Source: Spirochaetaceae bacterium
Lineage (GTDB): Bacteria; Spirochaetota; Spirochaetia; UBA9216
NCBI GenBank assembly: GCA_028527945.1
Contig: JAQQAK010000349.1
Coordinates: forward strand, 1 to 5,380
Length of the DNA stretch: 5,380 nt
Reading direction: 5' to 3'
A program made the position numbers and the translations under genes. The notes beneath the pieces were generated by a model. It was not told where the DNA came from, ran no database searches, and saw only the letters and a list, made by a program, of their open reading frames with translations. Shown piece after piece: positions 1-4,185 of this stretch (its first letter is position 1; each line of letters begins with the position of its first letter).

Positions 1-63
1 CCGGTAGAACAAATTGGACGTGTTCTTCGAGGATATATGACAGCCATGAAGGCTATTCTTTAG
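1..63 (+). CDS. 3' end of an unidentified protein gene
   Basis: Frame 1 is open from the first base to a TAG at 61-63, giving a C-terminal tail of 20 residues that ends in GYMTAMKAIL. The tail looks like the end of an amphipathic helix. It carries no motif that would identify a family, so no function is offered. That this is a real gene end rather than a chance open frame is supported by the stop codon being followed at once by inverted repeats suited to transcription termination. The rest of the gene lies outside the window. Confidence 0.5.
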   Translation, partial: PVEQIGRVLRGYMTAMKAIL

Positions 64-101
64 CTCTAAAAAAGCTTACTTTTGAGAGCTAAAAAGTAAG
101 C
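61..101 (+). repeat. Two interlocking inverted repeats after the stop codon
   Basis: Positions 61-67 (TAGCTCT) are perfectly complementary to 85-91, and 74-83 (GCTTACTTTT) are perfectly complementary to 92-101. The arms interleave: the 8-nt loop of the second hairpin (84-91) contains the 3' arm of the first. The two stems are therefore alternatives, because no bases are left to cross the first stem in a classical pseudoknot. The first stem includes the stop codon of the upstream gene. The function may be simple termination or protection of the mRNA 3' end. A switching role would be speculation. Confidence 0.5.
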
Positions 102-138
102 AAAATTCCCGTAATCTTACAGATTCCGGGAATTTTGC
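100..138 (+). terminator. Long stem-loop, probable terminator of the upstream gene
   Basis: Positions 100-111 pair perfectly with 127-138 (12 bp). After one T/C mismatch (112/126), four further pairs (113-116 with 122-125) close a 5-nt loop. The stem has a CCCG/CGGG core flanked by A-run and T-run arms, so the TTTT at 133-136 can serve as the U-tract once the inner stem has formed. No T-run follows the stem, so termination may be weak. The first two bases are shared with the preceding hairpin (74-101), so the two stems compete slightly. Confidence 0.55.
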
Positions 139-305
139 ACATAATCTAACTAATATACAAAATATTGTCTGAGAAAAACATACAAATCAAAATCTGCTTT
201 AATAAATATTTTAAAACGTCCTGAAACTATTTATAAGTTTCAGCGTATTCTATATTTATCTTTGATCATATGATCTAAACATTCATTATCTTATCTTAAA
301 TGTCA
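139..305. other. AT-rich spacer without genes; two small palindromes
   Basis: No open frame with a plausible start and ribosome site is visible on either strand. Two symmetric elements stand out. One is an 8-bp inverted repeat CTGAAACT / AGTTTCAG at 221-228 and 236-243 with a 7-nt spacer. The other is the perfect 12-bp palindrome GATCATATGATC at 264-275. The second lies about 30 bp upstream of the -35 element of the predicted small-RNA promoter, so it could be an operator. Nothing else in the sequence supports that. Confidence 0.35.
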
Positions 306-334
306 TTGTAAAATTTTCCTGAAAATTATATCAT
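306..334 (+). promoter_or_regulatory. Sigma-70-type promoter for the candidate small RNA
   Basis: TTGTAA (306-311) and TATCAT (329-334) are separated by exactly 17 bp and each matches the consensus at four or five of six positions. The predicted start is about 341-343, directly before the first hairpin arm of the candidate RNA. The local sequence is very AT-rich, so chance matches are possible. The correct spacing and the sharp change to GC-richer, hairpin-forming sequence at the predicted start make it credible. Confidence 0.5.
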
Positions 335-340
335 CTTTTC

Positions 341-432
341 AAGCAGTTACAGACTGCAAATCGGCCTTCCGACAAAACCGGGGGTTTCTGGAGGTGAGAA
401 CTAACAAAACAACTCAATTTCGGAGTTTTTTT
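341..432 (+). ncRNA. Candidate structured small RNA (about 90 nt) or attenuator leader
   Basis: This is a GC-richer island in an AT-rich spacer, bounded by a promoter and a terminator. Visible stems are GCAGT/ACTGC (343-347 with 353-357, 5-nt loop), TCGG/CCGA (361-364 with 369-372, loop CCTT), AAACC/GGTTT (375-379 with 383-387) and the terminator stem. A purine-rich segment, GGAGGTGA (390-397), is perfectly complementary to the anti-Shine-Dalgarno tail typical of 16S rRNA, yet no ATG, GTG or TTG follows at a usable distance. Segment 391-396 could also pair with the 5' arm of the terminator (410-415) with one mismatch, which would allow an antiterminator. It could thus be a free small RNA or a riboswitch-like leader of the oxidoreductase gene. 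I do not recognise a known RNA family; SRP RNA, 6S, tmRNA and the common riboswitch cores do not match. Confidence 0.5.
406..432 (+). terminator. Intrinsic terminator of the candidate small RNA
   Basis: AACTC (411-415) pairs with GAGTT (423-427) around a 7-nt loop. An outer AAAA (406-409) can pair with TTTT (429-432) across one mismatch. A run of seven T (426-432) forms the U-tract. The stem is short, but the A-stem-T layout is typical of factor-independent terminators. It lies 150 bp upstream of the next gene, so it ends a separate transcript or acts as an attenuator. Confidence 0.6.
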
Positions 433-480
433 GAATGTTTCACCAAACACTTATCAGACAAAACTTTAATTCTACTCCGC

Positions 481-507
481 TTTGTGTAAATGCACATTAA
501 TTATAAT
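481..507 (+). promoter_or_regulatory. Probable promoter of the oxidoreductase gene
   Basis: A perfect TATAAT lies at 502-507. The best -35 candidates (TTTGTG at 481-486 or CTTTGT at 480-485) match poorly, with a spacing of 15-16 bp. Transcription would start near 514 and leave a 5' UTR of about 70 nt. That leader contains the segment at 544-556 that is complementary to the upstream small RNA. The weak -35 suggests low basal activity or use of an activator. Confidence 0.45.
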
Positions 508-584
508 AGGGAAACTACATAAGCTCAAAATAAGCCATTAAGAGGTTCTCCCTTCACACAAATAAAACTTAAAAGAGGAAAATT

Positions 585-1811
585 ATGAAACGAGTAATGA
601 TAATGGGAACAGGAGCCCAGGGAAGCGCTATAGCCAAACTTCTTGATAAAGAACCTAATGTATCTGAGATAATATGCGCAGACTATGATTTAAAAGCAGC
701 AGAAGATCTTGGAAACAGTTTGTCCAAAGCCAAAGCTGTTAAAGTAAACGCCAAAGACGTGGATGATATTGTTAAGGCCGGAGAAGGTGTTGATATAATT
801 GTGAACGGCCTGCCAATTAACTTTAATTTAACTGTAATGGAAGCAGCTTTAAAATTAAAAGCCTGTTATCAGGATTTATGTATGACTGACATAAAAGGAA
901 TGAACTCAATTGAATCAACCAAATATATGTTTTCAGAAATGAATAAACGTTTTTCAGAGGCGGGAGCTCTTGCTATCACCAATACAGGTTCAGCACCTGG
1001 TCTTGTAAATGTTTTGGTACGTGAAATAACAGAAAAGTTCGATACTGTAGAATCTATAGAAATAAATGTTTATGAAGGCCTTTGGTCTAAAAAGTTTGTT
1101 CCATTCTGGTGGTCACCAGATGTAGCTTTTATGGATATGTCAGAAAAGCCTATCCGTTTTTCTAATGGAAAACATATTGAAACAAAACAGTTTGATAATC
1201 CAATTTTTATGAGCTTTCCAGGAGTAGATCATCAGGTAAGAATGGTTGATCACTCCCATGAAGAACCTATAACTATGGGAATTAATTCAGAGAAATACCT
1301 AAAAGGCGCAAAGAATATTGTGTTTCGTTACGGAGGGCCGCATATTGAATTGTCAGAAGCACTTTATAAAATGGGATTTCTTTCTCATGAAAAAAGAAGT
1401 TTCAATGGAATAGAATACACTCCATTTGACCTTGTTATAAACCAGGCTCCCCCTGCGCCTAAATACAAAGAAGAAATTAAAGAAATTATTGATGAAGGAC
1501 TTATTACTGATGAAGGAGCGTTTCAGGTTTTAATTAAAGGTGAAAAAAATAACAAACCGCTGAAAATTACAAGTTATGTAAACTCTCCTGGTCTAATAGA
1601 TGCCTACAATAAATCAGGAATCAGCCATGAAGCGTATCTGACAGGACAAAGTGCTTTTATATTTACAAAGATGATGGTAAATGATGCTGTAAATCAATCT
1701 GGACTTATTGCTCCAGAAGTTCTTGAAGAAGGGGCGCGTAAATTCTTTTTTGATGAAGCTGCTAAATTAGAAATAACCTTTGAAGAAATAATAGAATCTG
1801 TGATCAATTAA
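585..1811 (+). CDS. Saccharopine dehydrogenase-family NAD(P)-dependent oxidoreductase
   Basis: A 408-residue cytoplasmic protein that opens with a Rossmann fold. The dinucleotide-binding glycine motif GTGAQG is at residues 8-13 after a short hydrophobic strand. An acidic residue near the end of the second strand (CADYD, 31-35) is more often seen in NAD than in NADP binders. The family-typical segments NGLPINFN (74-81) and GSAPGLVN (135-142) are present, and the C-terminal part contains TGQSAFIFTKMMV (353-365) and APEVLEEGA (376-384). Length and layout fit the saccharopine dehydrogenase / carboxynorspermidine dehydrogenase superfamily. Members interconvert saccharopine, lysine-type or polyamine-precursor amino acids through imine reduction or oxidation. 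The substrate cannot be read from sequence, and there are no lysine or polyamine genes beside it. The start is supported by AGAGGA (574-579) five bases upstream of the ATG. It has its own promoter and terminator and converges on the phosphatase gene. Confidence 0.85.
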   Translation: MKRVMIMGTGAQGSAIAKLLDKEPNVSEIICADYDLKAAEDLGNSLSKAKAVKVNAKDVDDIVKAGEGVDIIVNGLPINFNLTVMEAALKLKACYQDLCMTDIKGMNSIESTKYMFSEMNKRFSEAGALAITNTGSAPGLVNVLVREITEKFDTVESIEINVYEGLWSKKFVPFWWSPDVAFMDMSEKPIRFSNGKHIETKQFDNPIFMSFPGVDHQVRMVDHSHEEPITMGINSEKYLKGAKNIVFRYGGPHIELSEALYKMGFLSHEKRSFNGIEYTPFDLVINQAPPAPKYKEEIKEIIDEGLITDEGAFQVLIKGEKNNKPLKITSYVNSPGLIDAYNKSGISHEAYLTGQSAFIFTKMMVNDAVNQSGLIAPEVLEEGARKFFFDEAAKLEITFEEIIESVIN

Positions 1812-1819
1812 AACTTTAC

Positions 1820-1841
1820 GGGGCTTCAAGAGAGAAGCCCC
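1820..1841. terminator. Bidirectional terminator between convergent genes
   Basis: GGGGCTTC (1820-1827) pairs perfectly with GAAGCCCC (1834-1841) around a 6-nt loop. It lies 8 bp after the oxidoreductase stop and 6 bp after the phosphatase stop. A moderately T-rich stretch (ATATTCTTATTC) follows on the plus strand, while the minus-strand side has GTAAAGTTTT. Its position and symmetry suggest that it ends both transcripts. Confidence 0.75.
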
Positions 1842-1847
1842 ATATTC

Positions 1848-2747
1848 TTATTCACTCTTTGAAAATAATCCTATAGCCATTCCTGCCGCTGGCCATAAAC
1901 ATGTAATAAAAATTCCGACAATGCCGTAACGTAAAAAATCAAATAGATAATGATGTGGAAAAAGTTTCTTTAAACCACTTATTATAACAATCGTTAAAAC
2001 AAGCCCCAGAACATACCTGATAATTTTTTTTATAAGAGAGCCTTTTTTAGGTGAAAAATTAAAGTAATCTTCTTCTAAAAAGAAACCCCAAATTGCACCT
2101 GTTGATACACCTACTATTTTAAAGAAATCTGTTATCTTCATGCTTCCTTTTAACCAGATTAAATCCGCAATAAATAAAAGAATAGAAGCTATAACAAGAA
2201 CTGCCTGAATACAAAAAAAGATTTTTTTCATTTTAGCCTTGTTATCATAAACTTTATCGACAAGGTTTGAGACAAGCAGCGCTATTATAATACCAAGAAT
2301 CCAACCACCAAGAACATCAATAGGCCAATGAACCCCCAAATAAACACGAGTAATACCAACAAAAAATACCAAAATAACAACCAGAAATGTAAACCAGCTT
2401 CGCTTAATTATTGTTGCAAGACTTACAAAAAAGGTAGTAGAACTCTGGGTATGACCGCTTGGAAAGGAATAACCTGTCGCAGTTTCTACACGTTTACCTT
2501 TTATCCAGTCAAGCTTTTCAAAGGGACGCTGTGAATGTACAGCCATTTTTATTGCTGAATTTATTGCTGTTGAATAAAAAAAGGCGGCTGAAAGTTTAAC
2601 ACCATTTTTTTTGGATATATTCCAGAAAAACAAAGAAATAATCAGAATGAAAAAATACTGCTCACCAAGCATTGTAATTACTTCTGCAATGTTATCCAAA
2701 ATAGGCGTAGCAATATTGTTGAAAAACATGAGAATTTGTTCCTGCAC
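1848..2747 (-). CDS. Membrane-bound PAP2-family phosphatase
   Basis: A 299-residue polytopic inner-membrane protein with all three signature motifs of the type 2 phosphatidic acid phosphatase family. These are K-x6-RP (K67 to R74-P75), PSGH (96-99) and R-x5-H-x3-D (R134, H140, D144). In this family the two histidines form and resolve a phospho-histidine intermediate. Substrates are lipid phosphates or pyrophosphates such as phosphatidic acid or undecaprenyl pyrophosphate; which one applies here cannot be told. The motifs fall in the first 150 residues. Roughly 150 further residues contain about four more hydrophobic segments (around 175-194, 208-222, 242-258 and 272-295), so the protein is longer than the simple 200-residue forms. 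The start is GTG at 2747, chosen because AAGGAG lies 7 nt upstream. It follows the methyltransferase gene by 42 bp on the same strand and probably shares its transcript. Confidence 0.9.
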   Translation of the reverse strand: MQEQILMFFNNIATPILDNIAEVITMLGEQYFFILIISLFFWNISKKNGVKLSAAFFYSTAINSAIKMAVHSQRPFEKLDWIKGKRVETATGYSFPSGHTQSSTTFFVSLATIIKRSWFTFLVVILVFFVGITRVYLGVHWPIDVLGGWILGIIIALLVSNLVDKVYDNKAKMKKIFFCIQAVLVIASILLFIADLIWLKGSMKITDFFKIVGVSTGAIWGFFLEEDYFNFSPKKGSLIKKIIRYVLGLVLTIVIISGLKKLFPHHYLFDFLRYGIVGIFITCLWPAAGMAIGLFSKSE

Positions 2748-2754
2748 TATAAAA

Positions 2755-2760
2755 CTCCTT
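2755..2760 (-). promoter_or_regulatory. Ribosome binding site fixing the GTG start of the phosphatase
   Basis: On the minus strand AAGGAG (2760 down to 2755) is followed by the 7-nt spacer TTTTATA and then GTG (2747-2745). The first in-frame ATG is codon 7 and lacks a correctly spaced site, so initiation at GTG is preferred. This is the best Shine-Dalgarno of the minus-strand pair. Confidence 0.75.
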
Positions 2761-2789
2761 ATTATATAGAATTCACAAAATAAACTCTT

Positions 2790-3824
2790 TCAAAACTTGT
2801 ATTCAGCGAAAAAGGAATCGTTCTCATTTTGAGACTCTGAATTTAATTCAGATAGCTCTGGAAAAATAATATATCTCTCCTGCCTTGTAACAACAGGAAA
2901 TCCATAATTTTCATTAATGTATTTCACATTTTCGCGCGTTTTAATAAAAGACTCATGAGCTTTCAATCTCTTATCATTATATAATTTAGAATTTTCAAAA
3001 AGATTATTTGTGCTTTTAGATATTAATGGCCTCATTGATTCATCAATTTCAAATCCAATACAGGCTCGTCCATTCTGAATACAGGTTTTTAACGTTGTTC
3101 CCGTTCCTATAAACGGATCTAATACAGTATCTCCCTGTACTGAAAACATATTTATTAACCTGTTAACAAGCTCTTCAGGAAAAGCCGCGCTTCTCTCTCT
3201 CGCAGCCGTTTGATCTTTAATCTTTTGCTTTTTTCCTTTAATACTCCAGACATCTGAAAACCACAGATTGCGCTCTTCCCAAAAAAATGCACTTCGCCTT
3301 CTTATAGTTTTTTCTTCTTCTGTAAAGCTTCTTTTACCAGGCTTTTTAAAGACAAGAATATACTCATGCTCCATTTTCACATAAGCACCTGCAGGAAGCA
3401 TTCCTGATCCCATGAACTTGTTTGGCGCGTTTGTAGGTTTAAACCAGTGGATCATTGGCAAAACTATCAAATTCTTATTACTTAGTGATTCTGTAATAGT
3501 CGCGTGATTAGGATACAAACAAAAACCATCACCAACCTTCCTTGCCGCGTCCCCAATGTTTATACAGAAAAAACTACCAGGCTTTAATACCCGTATACAT
3601 TCAGACCAGATATTTTCAAGAACTTTATGCATCAACTTATAAGAAGCTGCTCCATTTTCTGCGAACAGATATTCTTTAATCAAAGAAGATGCCTCACAAA
3701 AAACATCATCCCACATTTTAACCATTGGATAAGGCGGTGATGTTATAATAAGGTCAACAGAATTATCCTTAAGTTTAGACATATCGACCGCGCTTTTATA
3801 AAAGACTTTATTCTTTAAGTACAT
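2790..3824 (-). CDS. Solitary beta-class DNA methyltransferase (N4-cytosine or N6-adenine)
   Basis: A 344-residue site-specific DNA methyltransferase that transfers a methyl group from S-adenosylmethionine to an exocyclic amine. Motif IV, TSPPY, is at residues 28-32. The SAM-binding motif I, DPFIGTGTT, is at 236-244, preceded by the motif X-like AAFPEELVNRLI (213-224) and followed by GFEID (257-261). Having motif IV before X and I marks the beta class, with target recognition in the middle (about residues 100-210). A serine rather than aspartate before PPY is typical of N4-cytosine enzymes, though some N6-adenine enzymes carry it. No endonuclease gene lies next to it, so it looks like an orphan methylase. 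The start is ATG at 3824, an in-frame stop lying 9 nt upstream. No Shine-Dalgarno is visible there (upstream reads GGTAAATTTATTCA), and Met15 has none either. The phosphatase gene follows 42 bp downstream. Confidence 0.88.
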   Translation of the reverse strand: MYLKNKVFYKSAVDMSKLKDNSVDLIITSPPYPMVKMWDDVFCEASSLIKEYLFAENGAASYKLMHKVLENIWSECIRVLKPGSFFCINIGDAARKVGDGFCLYPNHATITESLSNKNLIVLPMIHWFKPTNAPNKFMGSGMLPAGAYVKMEHEYILVFKKPGKRSFTEEEKTIRRRSAFFWEERNLWFSDVWSIKGKKQKIKDQTAARERSAAFPEELVNRLINMFSVQGDTVLDPFIGTGTTLKTCIQNGRACIGFEIDESMRPLISKSTNNLFENSKLYNDKRLKAHESFIKTRENVKYINENYGFPVVTRQERYIIFPELSELNSESQNENDSFFAEYKF

Positions 3825-3861
3825 TGAATAAATTTACCAGTGTAAAGCCATAAAAACAACC

Positions 3862-3867
3862 ATTATA
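3862..3867 (-). promoter_or_regulatory. Probable -10 element of the methyltransferase promoter
   Basis: On the minus strand a perfect TATAAT runs from 3867 to 3862. At 17-bp spacing the -35 position reads roughly ATATGA, a poor match, so the promoter may be weak or regulated. The start would be near 3855, giving a leader of about 30 nt. An AGATCT (3874-3879) lies in the spacer just upstream of the -10, and a second one (3914-3919) lies about 40 bp further upstream. Confidence 0.4.
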
Positions 3868-3869
3868 TT

Positions 3870-3923
3870 TAAAAGATCTCATGCTCATATTCTTTTATCG
3901 GGCTGATTATAAAAGATCTTTTA
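3870..3923. repeat. Paired AGATCT-centred repeats in the methyltransferase promoter region
   Basis: TAAAAGATCT occurs at 3870-3879 and again at 3910-3919, exactly 40 bp apart. The second copy extends to a perfect 14-bp palindrome TAAAAGATCTTTTA (3910-3923), while the first is only a half-match on its right side. One copy sits in the spacer of the predicted methyltransferase promoter and the other about 40 bp upstream, which is how operator pairs are often arranged. No regulator gene is in the window. Confidence 0.4.
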
Positions 3924-4144
3924 AAAATTATAGGCTAATATTCTGTTAGTTTTTTATTAGATTTATGAACTTCTTATAGAAACTTTGAAACCACAGTTTT
4001 CGTTAGTTTCGCAAGAAGCCTATGGCTTTAATGCATCTTAAGCAAAATTTTCTTCATTTATATTATGGAAGCTCTTTAGAAAAATTTCTGAGTTTTGAAA
4101 GAACCTCTTATATCTAACAGATAATTCTAAAATTTTTAAATAAC
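3924..4144. other. Divergent intergenic spacer with an imperfect stem-loop
   Basis: This is the rest of the 361-bp region between the methyltransferase and glycosidase genes. An imperfect hairpin spans 3970-4018: CTTCTT (3970-3975) pairs with AAGAAG (4013-4018), GAAACT (3979-3984) with AGTTTC (4005-4010), and GAAA (3987-3990) with TTTC (3998-4001). A short hairpin AGCC/GGCT (4017-4020 with 4024-4027) follows. No T-run follows the long stem, so it is not a standard terminator. A 31-codon open frame at 4022-4117 has no typical protein character and is not called as a gene. Confidence 0.35.
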
Positions 4145-4173
4145 TTGCTGTGAAACCGTTTCTGTTGTATAAA
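4145..4173 (+). promoter_or_regulatory. Strong sigma-70-type promoter of the GH3 gene
   Basis: TTGCTG (4145-4150) and TATAAA (4168-4173) are separated by 17 bp. The start of transcription would be about 4180, only 5-7 nt before the ATG at 4186. That leaves no room for a Shine-Dalgarno, and none is visible (upstream reads ACAATCCGGT). The mRNA is therefore predicted to be leaderless or nearly so. Confidence 0.6.
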
Positions 4174-4185
4174 TAACAATCCGGT

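Noticed and set aside
341..432. Identity of the small RNA as SRP RNA or a tracrRNA
   Set aside because: The conserved SRP helix-8 sequence is absent, the ends are not mutually complementary, and there is no CRISPR repeat or cas gene in the window to support a tracrRNA.
394..489. 31-codon frame starting with GTG at 394 and ending with TAA at 487-489
   Set aside because: It would read through the terminator hairpin and T-run. The only upstream purine block (GGGGG, 380-384) is a poor ribosome site, and the predicted peptide shows no recognisable character.
2328..2534. Plus-strand open frame of 68 codons
   Set aside because: It lies entirely antisense to the PAP2 gene, across its three signature motifs. 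It has no ribosome site, and its translation is rich in Asn, Lys and Thr as expected of a shadow frame.
2761..2775. TATAAT-like sequence just upstream of the phosphatase ribosome site (minus strand)
   Set aside because: A start from this -10 would fall within or next to the Shine-Dalgarno, and no -35 element lies at 16-18 bp. Co-transcription with the methyltransferase gene is simpler.
3843..4030. 10-bp inverted repeat TAAAGCCATA (3843-3852) and TATGGCTTTA (4021-4030)
   Set aside because: The arms are about 170 bp apart with no mobile-element gene or target duplication between them, so chance in AT-rich DNA is the better explanation.
4022..4117. 31-codon frame starting MALMHLKQ in the divergent spacer
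   Set aside because: AAGAAG lies only 3 nt upstream of its ATG, it has no promoter of its own, and the composition looks like random AT-rich sequence. Too little supports calling a gene.
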